Counted from the first letter of the stretch, positions 10,841 to 22,997 are shown. The stretch is DNA of 64,000 bases from Saccharopolyspora galaxeae (GCF_016526145.1 NZ_JADDUE010000003.1:434001-498000); one strand, 5' to 3'. Notes: a model not told the origin generated them from the sequence alone. Program-made: numbers and translations.

Positions 10841-12930
10841 TGACTCTCCCCTTCAGTGCCGGTGTCTCCCCCGCTTGCCCCTGCCCGGCCGGCCAGGGCC
10901 GCGTGCACGCTCTCCGCGGTGCGCCTGCCGAAGCCGGGCACCGCCATGATCTCCTGAACCCCCGCCTGCTTGAGCTTGCGCACCGAGCCGAAGTGCTTGA
11001 GCAGCGCGGTCTTGCGGGTCTGCCCCAGCCCGGGTACCGAATCCAGCTCCGAGGAGCTGAGCCGCTTCGAGCGCTTCTTGCGGTGGTAGCTGATCGCGAA
11101 CCGGTGCGCCTCGTCGCGCACCCGCTGCAGCAGGTAAAGCGCTTCGCTGGTGCGCGGCAGGACGACCGGGTCCGGCTCGGCGGGCAGCCACACCTCTTCG
11201 AGCCGCTTGGCCAGGCCGATCACCGCCACGTCGGTGATGCCGAGTTCGGCCAGCGCGTCCGCTGCGGCGTTGGCCTGCGCCGCGCCGCCGTCGATGACCA
11301 GCAGGTTCGGCGGGTAGGCGAACTTGCGCGGGCGGCCGGTCTCCGGGTCGATGCCGGGTGCGGAGTCCGCGGCCTCGTCGGCCCCCGCCGCACCGTCCGG
11401 TCGCACGGCCTCGCCGTCCGGTTGCGCCGCTTCGGCGCCGGTCGAACCGCCGGTGGCGGATTCGCCGTCGTTCTCCGGCGCGGCATCGGGACCCGCCTCG
11501 GCCGAGGCTTCCTTCAGGTACCGGGCGAACCTCCGCCGGACCACCTCGTCGATCGAGCCGACGTCACCGCCCTCGGCGCCTTCGCGCACCGAGAACCGGC
11601 GGTACTCGGACTTGCGCGGCACCCCGTCCTCGAACACCACCAGCGAGGCCACCACGTCGCTGCCCTGCACGTGGCTGACGTCGACGCATTCGATCCGCAG
11701 CGGTGCGCTGTCCAGCGCCAGCGCCTCCTGCAGCTCCTGCAGCGCGGCCGAGCGGGCGGTGAGATCGCCTGCGCGGCGCAGCTTGTACTGGGCGAACGCC
11801 TCCTTGGCGTTGCGCTCGACGGTCTCCATCAGGGTGCGCTTGTCGCCGCGCTGCGGAACCCGCAGGTGCACCTTGCTGCCGCGCAGGCCGCCGAGCCACT
11901 GCGCCAGCGCCTCGGAGTCCTCGGGCAGCTCCGGCACCAGCACCTCGCGCGGCACCGGCGTACCGCCCGCGTCGGCCTGATCGGCCAGCGCTGCCTGCTC
12001 GCCGTAGAACTGGCTGAGGAACTGCCCGGTCAGCGCGGCGGTACTGGTGTCGTCCACCTTGTCGATCACCCAGCCACGCTGGCCGCGGACCCGGCCGCCG
12101 CGGATGTGGAAGACCTGCACCGCGGCGGCGAGCTCGTCCTCGGCGAAGGCGATCACGTCGGCGTCGGTGCCGTCGCCGAGCACCACGGCCTGCTTCTCCA
12201 TCGCCCGGCGCAGCGCTTCGAGGTCGTCGCGCAGCCGGGCGGCGCGCTCGAACTCCAGCTGCTCGGAAGCCCGCTGCATCTCCTTGTCCAGCTTGCGCAT
12301 CAAGGTGTCGGTGCGCCCGGACAGGAAATCGCAGAAATCGTCCACGATGGACCGGTGCTCCTCGGCGCTGACCCGGTCGACGCACGGCGCGGAGCATTTG
12401 CCGATGTAGCCCAGCAGGCAGGGCCGCCCGATCTGCCCGTGCCGCTTGAACACGGTGTTCGAGCAGGTCCGCGCCGGGAACACGCGCAGCAGCATGTCCA
12501 GCGTCTCCCGGATCGCCCAGGCGTGCGCGTAGGGGCCGAAGTAGCGCACGCCCTTGCGCCGCGGACCGCGGTAGACGTGCAGCCGCGGGTACTCCTCGTG
12601 CAGCGTCACGGCCAGCACCGGGTAGGTCTTGTCGTCGCGGTAGCGGACGTTGAACCGCGGGTCGTACTCCTTGATCCAGGAGTACTCCAGCTGCAGCGCC
12701 TCGACCTCGGTGCCGACCACGGTCCAGCGCACCCCGGTCGCGGTGGTGACCATCCGGCGGGTGCGCGGGTGCAGCCCGGACAGGTCCGCGAAGTAGTTCG
12801 ACAACCTGCTGCGCAGGCTTTTCGCCTTGCCGACGTAGATGACCCGGCCCTCGGCATCGTGGAACCGGTACACGCCGGGCGCGTCCGGGATCGTGCCTGG
12901 GGCGGGTCGGTATGTCGACGGGTCGGCCAC
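10837..12930 (-). CDS. uvrC: Excinuclease ABC subunit C
   Basis: UvrC makes the two incisions in nucleotide excision repair. The 697-residue protein has the GIY-YIG nuclease at the N-terminus (P-G-V-Y-R-F, V-I-Y-V-G-K-A, residues ~19-37), the UVR UvrB-binding motif in the middle, the RNase H-like UvrC domain with D-V-S-H, and a C-terminal helix-hairpin-helix pair (V-P-G-L-G, V-P-G-F-G). An insertion of about 55 acidic, alanine-rich residues interrupts the nuclease half around residues 460-515. This makes it longer than the ~610 residues of E. coli UvrC. The start is GTG 12930, with ggtgg just upstream. It heads the uvrC-rapZ-yvcK-whiA operon. Confidence 0.97.
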   Translation of the reverse strand: MADPSTYRPAPGTIPDAPGVYRFHDAEGRVIYVGKAKSLRSRLSNYFADLSGLHPRTRRMVTTATGVRWTVVGTEVEALQLEYSWIKEYDPRFNVRYRDDKTYPVLAVTLHEEYPRLHVYRGPRRKGVRYFGPYAHAWAIRETLDMLLRVFPARTCSNTVFKRHGQIGRPCLLGYIGKCSAPCVDRVSAEEHRSIVDDFCDFLSGRTDTLMRKLDKEMQRASEQLEFERAARLRDDLEALRRAMEKQAVVLGDGTDADVIAFAEDELAAAVQVFHIRGGRVRGQRGWVIDKVDDTSTAALTGQFLSQFYGEQAALADQADAGGTPVPREVLVPELPEDSEALAQWLGGLRGSKVHLRVPQRGDKRTLMETVERNAKEAFAQYKLRRAGDLTARSAALQELQEALALDSAPLRIECVDVSHVQGSDVVASLVVFEDGVPRKSEYRRFSVREGAEGGDVGSIDEVVRRRFARYLKEASAEAGPDAAPENDGESATGGSTGAEAAQPDGEAVRPDGAAGADEAADSAPGIDPETGRPRKFAYPPNLLVIDGGAAQANAAADALAELGITDVAVIGLAKRLEEVWLPAEPDPVVLPRTSEALYLLQRVRDEAHRFAISYHRKKRSKRLSSSELDSVPGLGQTRKTALLKHFGSVRKLKQAGVQEIMAVPGFGRRTAESVHAALAGRAGASGGDTGTEGESQ

Positions 12931-13063
12931 GGCTCCACCCTACGTGCGCGGCCGACACTCCCCGTCACGCCCATCGCGGCGCGCGAGGACCTTCGCCCCT
13001 TGGTCACCTCGGCCGGTCGAGGTCCACTCGGACCCAGGTGCGAACGCCGGAGGGGTGATCGGG

Positions 13064-13501
13064 ATGGCTCAGCTCGGACATCGGGGTTTCCACGCAGTCG
13101 GCCGTCCGGCCGGCGGCCTGGCGGACGGTCTCGCGCTGTTCGCGAGCGTGCTGATGGTGATCATCGGCGTGTTCCACGTCATCGTGTCGACGGCCGTGCT
13201 GCTGCAGGGCCCGGTCTACGCCGTGACCGGCGATTACGTGTTCAGCTACAACGTCGGTGCATGGGGCTGGGCGCACTTGGGCCTGGGAGTGCTGGTCGCG
13301 GCGACCGGGCTGGCGTTGCTGGGCGGTGCGGCTTGGGCGCGGATCGCGGGCATCGTGATCGTGGCGCTGAGCGCGCTCGGCAACTTCCTGTTCATCCCGT
13401 ACCAGCCGCTGTGGTCGCTGCTGATCATCGCGGTGGACGTGGCGGTGATCTGGGCGCTGGCGGTGCACGGCAGGGCCTCGCTCGACTCCGACACCGAGTG
13501 A
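13064..13501 (+). CDS. DUF7144-type small membrane protein
   Basis: A 145-residue integral membrane protein with four predicted helices (about 25-48, 65-85, 90-108, 112-132) and short loops. The pattern of G-x-F-H-V near the first helix and Y-x-F-x-Y-N-V-G-A-W-G-W-A-H-L in the loop matches the actinobacterial DUF7144 family, whose function is unknown. ATG 13064 lies ten bases after GGAGG; an in-frame GTG at 13055 is too close to the ribosome site. It stands alone, divergent from uvrC and convergent with the GH172 gene. Confidence 0.75.
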   Translation: MAQLGHRGFHAVGRPAGGLADGLALFASVLMVIIGVFHVIVSTAVLLQGPVYAVTGDYVFSYNVGAWGWAHLGLGVLVAATGLALLGGAAWARIAGIVIVALSALGNFLFIPYQPLWSLLIIAVDVAVIWALAVHGRASLDSDTE

Positions 13502-13522
13502 TCTCTCCCCGCACGTCGCACC

Positions 13523-13547
13523 CCCGGCTCACCAGGAGTGAGCCGGG
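13523..13547. terminator. Bidirectional hairpin between convergent genes
   Basis: A perfect 10-bp stem (13523-13532 with 13538-13547) with a five-base loop fills the 48-bp gap between the DUF7144 stop and the GH172 stop. It can serve both strands. Confidence 0.75.
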
Positions 13548-13549
13548 AG

Positions 13550-14632
13550 TCAGAGCGGGCGCGGGAGCCGGTCGTGGACCGGCGGCAGGCCGAACGGCTT
13601 CGACGGCAGGGTCTGGTACCAGTAGGCGACCGAGGAGATGTCGTCGGAGCGCTTGTTGGCGTGCCCGTGCTCGATCGTGACGCTGATCGACTCGTCGAAG
13701 GTGACCGGATCCTCCACGTGGAACCGGTAGTAGGAGACCTGCCCGCTCCAGTTCGGCCCGCCCGGCAGCGTCAGGCCGTGGTAGGGCGCCTGGTACGGCT
13801 GGCTGGGACACCACGCGGTGTTGAAGTAGTCCTCGGTGCCGGTGCCGTGCAGCCGCGGCGGCCAGGGCTCCCCGTCGATGAAGATCATGTCATCGCCCTC
13901 GCCGTACCAGTTCCAGTCGGTGGTCGAGCGCAGGTTGTGCACGTTGAGCACGGAGCCGACGTAGTGCCCGCGGCCTTCGGCCTCCAGCAGCACGTAATTG
14001 CCCGCGCCGTCGAGGTTGGTGCCGCCGAACAGGAACTCGTCGTTGGTCTGCTCGCCCTGCTCGACGCCGTCGGCCGGGTTCTCCCGGCGCCACTGCGCGT
14101 GGAAGTAGCCGAGTTCGGGGTCGGCGCGGCGGTACTGCTCGTAGTCGATGTAGTAGTAGAAGATCACCGGCTTCCGGCTCATCTCGCTGACCAGCTCGAA
14201 CCGGGCGCCCGCGGCGAAGGGCATCGCGAACCAGCAGTTGAAGCCCTTGCCGTCCTGCGGGCTCATCTGCAGCGGTGCGGACACGAAGTTCTCGGTGCGG
14301 CCGTGGCCGATGCCGAAGAAGTCCCCCAGCGGCACCAGCACGCTCGGGTGCGGCGAATCGTCCCAGGTGATCTTGAGCACGAGCCTGCGCAGGTAGTCGC
14401 CCTCCACCTCGGGCCGCAACCCGCCGTCCTCGACCGCGACGGTGCACCAGATGTGCGTGACCGCGCCGGGACCGTCCAGGTTGGCCAGTTCCCGGCTCTC
14501 CCCCGGCGCGAGCCGGATGCTGTCGGTGTTGCCGCCGGTGCGGTCCCAGCTCGACACCCGGCCCCGCTTGGACTGCCGCAGCCGCGGCAGGTCGCGCAGG
14601 CTGCTGCCGAACGTCCCGTATCCCGACATCAT
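13550..14632 (-). CDS. Glycoside hydrolase family 172 (DUF2961) protein
   Basis: GH172 enzymes act on alpha-D-fructofuranosides, difructose anhydrides or D-arabinofuranosides; some actinobacterial members degrade the D-arabinan of the cell-wall arabinogalactan. The 360-residue protein is all-beta. It shows the conserved acidic patches G-E245-G-D-D-M-I-F-I-D-G-E and G-T-G-T-E267-D-Y-F-N, where the catalytic glutamates of the family lie. No signal peptide is visible, so it is probably cytoplasmic or exported another way. ATG 14632 (GGAGG six bases upstream) is followed by a second ATG. Substrate is not predictable from the sequence; the family call is firm. Confidence 0.85.
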   Translation of the reverse strand: MMSGYGTFGSSLRDLPRLRQSKRGRVSSWDRTGGNTDSIRLAPGESRELANLDGPGAVTHIWCTVAVEDGGLRPEVEGDYLRRLVLKITWDDSPHPSVLVPLGDFFGIGHGRTENFVSAPLQMSPQDGKGFNCWFAMPFAAGARFELVSEMSRKPVIFYYYIDYEQYRRADPELGYFHAQWRRENPADGVEQGEQTNDEFLFGGTNLDGAGNYVLLEAEGRGHYVGSVLNVHNLRSTTDWNWYGEGDDMIFIDGEPWPPRLHGTGTEDYFNTAWCPSQPYQAPYHGLTLPGGPNWSGQVSYYRFHVEDPVTFDESISVTIEHGHANKRSDDISSVAYWYQTLPSKPFGLPPVHDRLPRPL

Positions 14633-14854
14633 CGTCCCCCTCCGGATGTTGATCGTCACAGCAAGTCAACGGTCTCTGCCCGTGACGTGTCGAGGATCTT
14701 CATCCGATCGGAATTTCCCGTTGATCAACACATTCCGGGCGCGCGTCCGGGAGCGCGGAAAGCGGTTCGCGCAGGGGCGCCGGTCGTGCGGCAGGAGACC
14801 CGCAGCGTTGAGCGGATCGCGGCAAGCCGGTCCCGGCAGCGGCCGAACCGGTGA

Positions 14855-15877
14855 TCAGCGACGCGGCGGCTCGTAGTGCTCGATGCGCCGCAGCACGGCG
14901 CGGATCCGCGCGGCGTGCACCGGCGACAGAGCGTAGCCGGGGTAGCTGGCGAACCAGCTCGCGCTGCCCATGCTCACCGCGTCCGCACCGGCCCAGAAGT
15001 ACTCGCGGCAGTCGTCGAAGCTGCGGATGCCGCCGGTCGCGATGATCGGCAGCGTCACCCCGGCGTCGCGCAGCTCCTTGACCACCCGCAGCCCGACCGG
15101 CTTGATCGCCCGGCCGGACAGCCCGCCGAAACCGTTGCGCAGCAACGGTTCCCCCGTTTCCGGGTCCAGCCGCAGGCCCTTCAGGGTGTTGATCGCGGTC
15201 AGCGCCGAGACGCCGTGCCGGGCGGCCAGCCGGGCGTGACCGAGGTAGTCGTAGTCCGGGGACAGCTTCAGGATCACCGGGTGCGCGCTGCGCGGCACCG
15301 CTTCGGCCAGCACCGACTCGATGATGGCGTTGAAGTCGAAGTTCACGTTGTGGCAGGAGACGTTGAACTCGACCGCGGCGATTTCCCCCGCGGGCACCGC
15401 CGCGTTGATCTTGTCCACGAGCGTGACGAACTCCGCGGCGGAGAACCCGCCCACCGAGATGATCGTGTTCTGCTCGCGAGTGCGCGGGTAGTAGTCCCGC
15501 AGGTAGGCGTCGATGCCGACGTTGCACCAGCCGAACGCGTTGAGCCAGCCGCCGTCGACCTGCCGCAGCGCCTGCCCGTAGCGCTTGAGCAGCGCGGGCA
15601 GCTCGTGCAGCGGCCACACGTCCTGCGTCGTGAAGTGGCCCTCGCGGGGCTCGACGGTGACCGTGCGGGTGGTGACCGCGCCGAACCGCTCCAGCGGGAC
15701 GAACCGCGAGATCGGGCTCATCCCGTAGGGCACCAGCTTCGCGTTGGACACGCCGTAGCCGAGCAGGCTGGAGGCGGTGACCATGCGGTTGCGCAGCGGG
15801 ATGTCGCCGAGCCGCACCGCGGGTTCGCGGGGCTCGTCCCGGACCAGCCGCAGGTTTCGCTCCGGGGCAACGCTCAC
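14855..15877 (-). CDS. Dihydroorotate dehydrogenase-like flavoprotein (class 1-type fold), substrate uncertain
   Basis: A 340-residue FMN-dependent TIM-barrel protein. It keeps the DHOD signature around the active-site loop (F-N-V-S-C-H-N), the lysine strand V-I-L-K-L-S-P, N-T-L-K-G, the G-G-L-S-G-R-A-I-K-P motif, and the phosphate-binding I-A-T-G-G-I-R and S-M-G-S-A-S ends. The N-terminal part, after A-S-S-L-L-G-Y-G, departs from classic PyrD. It is far from the pyrimidine operon, which has no pyrD in this window, so it may be the organism's DHOD or a paralogue with another substrate. GTG 15877 has GGAGGAGGAG upstream; the frame continues upstream without similarity. Confidence 0.7.
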   Translation of the reverse strand: MSVAPERNLRLVRDEPREPAVRLGDIPLRNRMVTASSLLGYGVSNAKLVPYGMSPISRFVPLERFGAVTTRTVTVEPREGHFTTQDVWPLHELPALLKRYGQALRQVDGGWLNAFGWCNVGIDAYLRDYYPRTREQNTIISVGGFSAAEFVTLVDKINAAVPAGEIAAVEFNVSCHNVNFDFNAIIESVLAEAVPRSAHPVILKLSPDYDYLGHARLAARHGVSALTAINTLKGLRLDPETGEPLLRNGFGGLSGRAIKPVGLRVVKELRDAGVTLPIIATGGIRSFDDCREYFWAGADAVSMGSASWFASYPGYALSPVHAARIRAVLRRIEHYEPPRR

Positions 15878-16145
15878 GATCTCCTCCTCCAGTTGCCGCA
15901 CCGCCAGCCACCGCACCGGCTGCGCCGACGCGTCCGGTGCTCGACGCTCTCCCCATTGTCCCGCACCCGCTCGCGGCGTCCGCAGCCGCCGGGCGACCGG
16001 GCGAGGTTTCGCCACGAGATCGAAAGTACCGTTGGCGATCACCCGAACGGGGTATAGATCACGGTTGATCCATCACCGCTCGGGTAGTCCGATGTGTGCG
16101 AGACGAGCGTGCCGCGAGCGGCGCGTGAACCGGAAGGAGGACACC

Positions 16146-16409
16146 GTGGGAATCCTGAGCTGGATCATCTTCGGTCTGATCGCGGGCGCGATCGCCAAGT
16201 TCATTCTGCCGGGCAAGGACCCCGGCGGCATCATTCTCACGATCGTGATCGGCGTGGTCGGCGGCCTGCTCGGCGGCTGGCTGGGCACGAACTTCGGCGG
16301 CGGAGCCGGTGTCACCGGGTTCAACCTGATGAGCTTCGTGTGGGCGGTGATCGGTTCGCTGATCCTGCTCATCATCTACCGCCTGATCTTCCACAGGTCG
16401 CGTGCCTGA
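16146..16409 (+). CDS. GlsB/YeaQ/YmgE family stress-response membrane protein
   Basis: An 87-residue protein with three membrane helices rich in glycine. It has the family pattern G-I-L-S-W-I-I-F-G-L-I-A-G-A-I-A-K and the G-x-x-G-G-x-x-G-G-W-L-G-T repeat. These transglycosylase-associated proteins are induced by stress and stationary phase in several bacteria; the mechanism is unclear. GTG 16146 is preceded by the very strong ggaaggagg. A T-tailed terminator follows immediately, so it is a monocistronic unit. Confidence 0.92.
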   Translation: MGILSWIIFGLIAGAIAKFILPGKDPGGIILTIVIGVVGGLLGGWLGTNFGGGAGVTGFNLMSFVWAVIGSLILLIIYRLIFHRSRA

Positions 16410-16422
16410 GAGATCGCGGAGA

Positions 16423-16456
16423 AGGTGCCCGGAAACGACTTCCGGGCACCTTTTTC
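16423..16456 (+). terminator. Rho-independent terminator with T-tract
   Basis: A perfect 13-bp stem (16423-16435 with 16441-16453) and five-base loop ends in ctttttc. The full stem plus T-run is unusual for this genome and ends the GlsB/YeaQ transcript. Confidence 0.93.
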
Positions 16457-16508
16457 ATGACCGGACCCCGCCGCTCGACAGCCGTTCACGCACCGCGCAC
16501 GGCGGCGT

Positions 16509-17108
16509 TCAGCCTTGCTCGTCCTGATCGGATCGCGCAGCCGCGGCGTCGTCCCCGCCGGACTGCGATTCCCGCTGGGATTCCTGCTGCTCACCACCGC
16601 GCACCGCGTCCACCTGCCTGCGCAGCTCACGCAGGTCGCGCATCGCCTGCACGGCGCTTGCCCCGTCACTGGACTGGATCGCCATCACCGGTGCGTACTC
16701 GTCGTCGGCCAGTTCCAGGCGGGCCCACGAGGCACCGTCCGGGAAGCTGATCGCCAGCACATCGTCCCACTCGAACAGGCGGGTGCCGACGATGTTGCGC
16801 ACCTCGATGCCGTCCAGGCCCGCCCGCATCCGCGGCCGCAGCAGCAACAACGCACCGCAGGCCAGCAGCACGCCCAGCGCGGCCATCGACACCTGGTCGG
16901 AGACCCGGAAGTAAGCACCGGTCGGAGTGTTGCGCAGCAGGACCGCGGCCACGGTGAACACGACGACCAGCACGATCGCCACCGGGATGACCACCCGGCG
17001 CACCTTGCGCGGGCGCACCTCCACCTGCGCGGCACCCGTGCCGGTGGCGGTGCTTACTTCCTCGGCCCGCGGCGTTCCGGAGCCGCCCCGCGTTTCGCCT
17101 GCCTGCAT
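16509..17108 (-). CDS. PH-domain (bPH_6-like) membrane protein next to ribH
   Basis: A 199-residue protein with two membrane helices (about 37-58 and 72-92). A short PH-like domain follows (R-A-G-L-D-G-I-E-V-R-N-I-V-G-T-R-L-F-E-W-D-D-V-L-A-I-S-F-P). Then comes a highly charged, glutamine/serine-rich C-tail. It is the counterpart of the membrane protein found beside ribH in mycobacteria (Rv1417, from memory). Function is unknown. Start ATG 17108, 31 bp after the ribH stop, on the same strand; probably the last gene of the ribBA-ribH transcript. Confidence 0.8.
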   Translation of the reverse strand: MQAGETRGGSGTPRAEEVSTATGTGAAQVEVRPRKVRRVVIPVAIVLVVVFTVAAVLLRNTPTGAYFRVSDQVSMAALGVLLACGALLLLRPRMRAGLDGIEVRNIVGTRLFEWDDVLAISFPDGASWARLELADDEYAPVMAIQSSDGASAVQAMRDLRELRRQVDAVRGGEQQESQRESQSGGDDAAAARSDQDEQG

Positions 17109-17139
17109 GAGACCAGTCTGCCGTGTCCGCGCAGGAGGC

Positions 17140-18914
<1,775 letters not shown>

Positions 18915-19085
18915 CGTGTCCGTGCTCTTTCACTCTGGGGTCGTGGTGCGCCGTGCCGCACCAGCCCTCGGTTCCGGCACCGGGCGCTGCGTCCCGGCAC
19001 CACCATTCTCCCCCGGCTCGCCGCGCTCCTCTCGAACCCGATCACCCGCACCGCAGCGGACCGTCCCTGCTCACGAAGTAGCTGG

Positions 19086-19700
19086 TCACAGCGCTGGGCC
19101 GCGCTCGCCGAGCGCGTCCAGCTGTGCGGCGGCCAATCGCTCGAGGTGCTTGGCCAGCACGTCCACCTCGATGTTGACCTCTTCACCCGGTTGGCGCACC
19201 CCTAGGGTGGTGAGTTCCCGCGTGGTGGGAATCAACGCGACGCTGAAGCCGTCCGGTTCGGCGTCCACCACGGTCAGCGAGATGCCGTCGACCGTGATCG
19301 AGCCCTTCTCGACCAGGTAGCGGGACAGCCCACCGGGCAGGTCGAACCGGGTCAGATCGCCTTCGTCGGAGCGCAGCACGGCCGTGCCGTCCACGTGGCC
19401 CTGCACGATGTGCCCGCCGAGCCGATCGCCGAGCGCCATCGCGCGCTCCAGGTTCACCCGGTCCCCGGCCTGGACCGCCTTCAGCGCGGAGCGGCGGACC
19501 GTCTCCTGCACCACGTCCACGGTGAAGCGGTCCCCCTGGACCGCGTCCACCACGGTCAGGCACACGCCGTTGACCGAGATCGAGTCGCCGTGCGCGGCAT
19601 CGGAGGCCACCACCGGCCCTCGCACGGTCAACCGCACGACGTCCTCGGCGGGCTCGACGGCCAGCACGGTCCCGAGCTCTTCGACGATCCCCGTGAACAC
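19086..19700 (-). CDS. ribE: Riboflavin synthase alpha chain
   Basis: RibE dismutates two lumazine molecules to riboflavin. The 204-residue protein begins F-T-G-I-V-E-E-L-G and contains two lumazine-binding repeats, each with a S-V-N-G-V-C-L-T or S-I-T-V-D-G-I-S-L-T type motif (residues ~40 and ~140). GTG 19700 is preceded by GGAGG. It is 13 bp downstream of ribD on the same transcript and 171 bp before ribBA. Confidence 0.95.
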   Translation of the reverse strand: MFTGIVEELGTVLAVEPAEDVVRLTVRGPVVASDAAHGDSISVNGVCLTVVDAVQGDRFTVDVVQETVRRSALKAVQAGDRVNLERAMALGDRLGGHIVQGHVDGTAVLRSDEGDLTRFDLPGGLSRYLVEKGSITVDGISLTVVDAEPDGFSVALIPTTRELTTLGVRQPGEEVNIEVDVLAKHLERLAAAQLDALGERGPAL

Positions 19701-19713
19701 CGGCTCTGCCTCC

Positions 19714-20736
19714 TCAACGCCGCGTCGGGACGGCGCTGACGCGCACGTCCGGACCGCTCATCGTCGTCTCTTCGACGTCCCACCACCATGCTTGCGAGAC
19801 GCTCGCCACTCCCGCCTCGCCCAGCGCGGCCGGTCCGGCGCCCAGCAGCGCGGGTGCGATGTAGGCCAGTACCCGGTCCACCCGCTCGGCGGCCACGAAC
19901 GCGCCCGCCAGCGCCGGACCGCCTTCCAGCAGCACGTCCACGACTCCGCGGTCCGCGAGCGCGGCCAGCGCGGCCGCGGGATCACCGCCGGGCAGCCGGA
20001 TCGTTTCGGCGGCGTCGTCGAGCACCCGCGCGTCCTCGGGAACCGGGCGGTCGCCGACGACCACCCGCAGCGGCTGCCGCTCCCGCAGGCCGCCGGACTC
20101 GTCGCGGGCGGTCAGCTGCGGGTCGTCGGCGAGCACGGTGCCGGTGCCCGCCACGATCGCGTCGACCTTGCCGCGCAGCTCGTGCACCTCGCCGCGGGAG
20201 ACCGCGGAGCTGATCCACTTGCTGCTGCCGTCGGCCGCGGCCGAGCGCCCGTCCAGGCTCGCGGCGTACTTCCAGGTCACGTGCGGGCGCGCGGTGCGGG
20301 TGAAGTGCAGCCAAGCGCGCAGCGGGCCGCGTTCCACCTCGTCGCGCAGCAACCCGGCGGAGACGTCGACGCCCGCGTCGCGCAGCAGCGCCGCTCCGCC
20401 GCCGGCCTGCGGGTTCGGGTCCGGGACCGCGTGCACGACGCGCGCCACCCCGGCTTCCAGCAGCGCCGATGTGCACGGTGCGGTGCGCCCGGTGTGCGCG
20501 CAGGGCTCCAAGGTGACCACCGCGGTTCCGCCGCGGGCGCGCGCACCGGCTTCGCGCAGCGCGACGACCTCGGCGTGCGGGCCGCCGGGCGGCCGGGTGG
20601 CGCCGAGCCCCGCGGGCTGTCCCGACGGATCGAGGATCACGCAGCCGACCGGCGGATTCGGGCTGGTCGTGCCACGGACCCGCTCGCTGGCGGCGACGGC
20701 GGCCTCCATCGCCCCGAGTTCGGCCTCGGGTGTCAC
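19714..20736 (-). CDS. ribD: Bifunctional diaminohydroxyphosphoribosylaminopyrimidine deaminase / reductase
   Basis: RibD performs the second and third steps of riboflavin synthesis. The deaminase domain (1-~145) has zinc ligands in H-A-E-V and [12 protein letters not shown], and N-P-P-V-G-C-V-I. The reductase domain (from ~150) has [10 protein letters not shown] and [11 protein letters not shown]. The 340-residue length is normal. The GTG start overlaps the rpe stop (GTGA). Confidence 0.96.
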   Translation of the reverse strand: MTPEAELGAMEAAVAASERVRGTTSPNPPVGCVILDPSGQPAGLGATRPPGGPHAEVVALREAGARARGGTAVVTLEPCAHTGRTAPCTSALLEAGVARVVHAVPDPNPQAGGGAALLRDAGVDVSAGLLRDEVERGPLRAWLHFTRTARPHVTWKYAASLDGRSAAADGSSKWISSAVSRGEVHELRGKVDAIVAGTGTVLADDPQLTARDESGGLRERQPLRVVVGDRPVPEDARVLDDAAETIRLPGGDPAAALAALADRGVVDVLLEGGPALAGAFVAAERVDRVLAYIAPALLGAGPAALGEAGVASVSQAWWWDVEETTMSGPDVRVSAVPTRR

Positions 20737-21413
20737 CGGCGCGCGTGCGCGAAGGCCGGGCCCACCTGGGTGCGCAGCGCTTCGAGCGCGCGGCTCGGGT
20801 CCTCGGCGCCGTAGACGGCGGATCCGGCCACGAAGCAGTCCACCCCGGCCTCCGCGGCCTGCTCGATGGTCTCGGCGTTGATCCCGCCGTCGATCTCCAC
20901 CAGCAGGTTCAGGTGCCCGGTGTCGACCAGGTCGCGGGCCTGCCGGGTCTTGTCCAGCACCTCGGAGATGAACTTCTGCCCGCCGAAGCCGGGCTCCACC
21001 GACATCACCAGCAGCGTGTCGTAGTGCTTGAGCACGTCCAGGTACTGCTCCAGCGGCGTGTTCGGCTTGATCGACAGACCCGCCTTGGCACCCGCGGCGC
21101 GCAGGTTCTTCGCCAGCCCGATCGGATCCTCGGCCGCTTCCACGTGCACGGTGACGTTGTGCGCGCCCGCCTCGGCGTAGCCGATCGCCCAACGATCCGG
21201 ATCCTCGATCATGAGGTGGCAGTCCATCGGGATGTCGGTGGCCTTCAGCAGCGACTGCACCACCGGCAGCCCGAGGGTCAGGTTCGGCACGAAGTGCGCG
21301 TCCATCACGTCGACGTGCACCCAGTCGGCGCCCTTGACGGCGTCGAGCTCGGCGGCCAGGTGAGCGAAGTCCGCGGACAGGATGGAAGGCGCGATCATCG
21401 GCTGGTTCGACAC
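20733..21413 (-). CDS. rpe: Ribulose-phosphate 3-epimerase
   Basis: Rpe interconverts ribulose 5-phosphate and xylulose 5-phosphate; its product pool feeds the ribB reaction, which explains the coupling to ribD. The 226-residue TIM barrel shows [23 protein letters not shown], the metal/catalytic [10 protein letters not shown] and I-D-G-G-I-N. The start is uncertain. GTG 21413 and ATG 21398 both lack a convincing ribosome site, so the transcript may be leaderless. Confidence 0.95.
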   Translation of the reverse strand: MSNQPMIAPSILSADFAHLAAELDAVKGADWVHVDVMDAHFVPNLTLGLPVVQSLLKATDIPMDCHLMIEDPDRWAIGYAEAGAHNVTVHVEAAEDPIGLAKNLRAAGAKAGLSIKPNTPLEQYLDVLKHYDTLLVMSVEPGFGGQKFISEVLDKTRQARDLVDTGHLNLLVEIDGGINAETIEQAAEAGVDCFVAGSAVYGAEDPSRALEALRTQVGPAFAHARR

Positions 21414-21472
21414 ATGCGGGAGTGTAAATCCGGCCGCTCGCGCGCTACCCACCCGGCCACCGCCGGGCACCT

Positions 21473-22894
21473 TCATTCCGCACCCGAGTCGACCGGAGCC
21501 GCCGCGCGGTTCGCGCCCCGGCGCCGGACGAAGTAGTACGCCGCGCACAGCAGCAGCAGGAAGGGCACGCCCGCTTTCCAAGCGGTATTGAACTGCTCGG
21601 TGAACGGCGTGGTCAGCAGCACGGCCGCGATGAACAGCATCGCCAGCACCGTGGTCACCGGCGCACCGGGCAGCCGGACCGGCGACGGCGCGAGCCCTTC
21701 GGCGGCGCGGCGGCGCCGGAACGCGAGCTGGCTGGCGAAGATGATCAGCCAGGTGATCAGCGCGCCGAACAGTGCCAGGCCCATCATCAGCGGGAACGCC
21801 GTGTCCTCGGAGAACACCGAGATCACCACCGCCAGCGCCAGGCCGGCCGCCGACAGCAGCAAGGCTCGCTGCGGAGCACCGTGGCCACTCAGGCCGGTGA
21901 ACCACTTCGGCGCATAGCCGTCGCGCGCCAGCGAGTAGGTCATCCGCGCGGTCACGTACAGATTCGTGTTCATCGCCGAGAGCGCGGCGGTGAGCACCAC
22001 GAAGTTCATCACGCCCGCGGCGGCCGGGATGCCCGCGATCGCGAACAGCGCGACGAACGGGCTCTGCGTCACGTCCTCCTCGGCCGAGACCTGGTTCCAC
22101 GGCAGCACCGAGACCACGACGAGCATCCCGAGCACGTAGAACAACCCGAGCCGCAGCACCATGTTGCGCGCCGCGCGCGGCACGTCCCGGCCCGGGTCGC
22201 GGGATTCGGACGCGGTGACGCCGATCGCTTCGGTGCCGAGGTAGGAGAACGTCACGGCGGTCAACGCCAGCCACACCGCACCGAGCCCGTTCGGCAGGAA
22301 ACCGCCGTGGCCGGTCAACGCGCTCACGCCGGTCGCGGGCCGCCCGGGCAGGCCGAAGACGATGTAGGTCAGCCCGAGCAGGATGAACACCACGATCGTG
22401 ACGACCTTGATCAGCGCGAACCAGTACTCGAACTCGCCGAAGTAGCGCACCGCTGCCGCGTTGATCGCCAGCATCACCACCGAGAAGACCACCACCGGCA
22501 GCCACAGCGGCAGCTGCGGGTACCAGAACCGCACGTAGAGCCCGGCGGCGACGACCTCGCTGCCGATGTTCGCGACCTGCGCGGCCCAGTAGATCCAGCG
22601 CTGCACGAACCCGGCGAGGCCGCCGAGGTAGCGCTGCGCGATCGGCCCGAAACCGCCCGCCTCCGGGTGCACCACGACCATCTCGGCCAGCGCGTAGGCC
22701 AGCGCGAGCGCGGCGAACGCGGCCACCGCGTAGGCGATGATCACCGCAGGGCCCGCGGTGTTGATCGCCAGCCCGGAACCGAGGAAAAGGCCGGTCCCGA
22801 TCGAGCCGCCGAGCGCGATCATGCCGACCTGCCTGCCGCTGAGCTCGCGGCGCAGCCCGCCGCCCGCCGGTTCCGGCTCGCTCGCCTGCCCCAC
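21473..22894 (-). CDS. Amino-acid permease (APC superfamily)
   Basis: A 473-residue transporter with about 12 membrane helices. The APC signature lies at the start: [18 protein letters not shown]. Other features are the [12 protein letters not shown] helix 3 region and [14 protein letters not shown] in the middle, typical of the amino acid transporter (AAT) subgroup. It probably imports an amino acid with protons; the substrate cannot be read from sequence. GTG 22894 has GAGGAGG upstream. It ends 60 bp from rpe on the same strand. Confidence 0.88.
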   Translation of the reverse strand: MGQASEPEPAGGGLRRELSGRQVGMIALGGSIGTGLFLGSGLAINTAGPAVIIAYAVAAFAALALAYALAEMVVVHPEAGGFGPIAQRYLGGLAGFVQRWIYWAAQVANIGSEVVAAGLYVRFWYPQLPLWLPVVVFSVVMLAINAAAVRYFGEFEYWFALIKVVTIVVFILLGLTYIVFGLPGRPATGVSALTGHGGFLPNGLGAVWLALTAVTFSYLGTEAIGVTASESRDPGRDVPRAARNMVLRLGLFYVLGMLVVVSVLPWNQVSAEEDVTQSPFVALFAIAGIPAAAGVMNFVVLTAALSAMNTNLYVTARMTYSLARDGYAPKWFTGLSGHGAPQRALLLSAAGLALAVVISVFSEDTAFPLMMGLALFGALITWLIIFASQLAFRRRRAAEGLAPSPVRLPGAPVTTVLAMLFIAAVLLTTPFTEQFNTAWKAGVPFLLLLCAAYYFVRRRGANRAAAPVDSGAE

Positions 22895-22967
22895 CCCGTG
22901 GCCTCCTCGGTACCTGCCGCATCGCCGATCCGCGATGCGACAGCACCTTACGCCGGGGAGATCGGAT

Positions 22968-22997
22968 GCTGAGCCGGACTCGGATTTCCGGCTCAGC
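22968..22997 (-). terminator. Hairpin overlapping the osmC stop codon
   Basis: An 11-bp perfect stem (22968-22978 with 22987-22997) with an eight-base loop. One arm contains the osmC TGA. It is placed to end osmC transcription upstream of the permease gene. Confidence 0.7.

Noticed and set aside
18915-19085. FMN riboswitch upstream of ribBA
   Set aside because: I searched the 171 bp on the transcript strand for the conserved RFN helices and the GGTGAAATTCC-type segment and did not see them.
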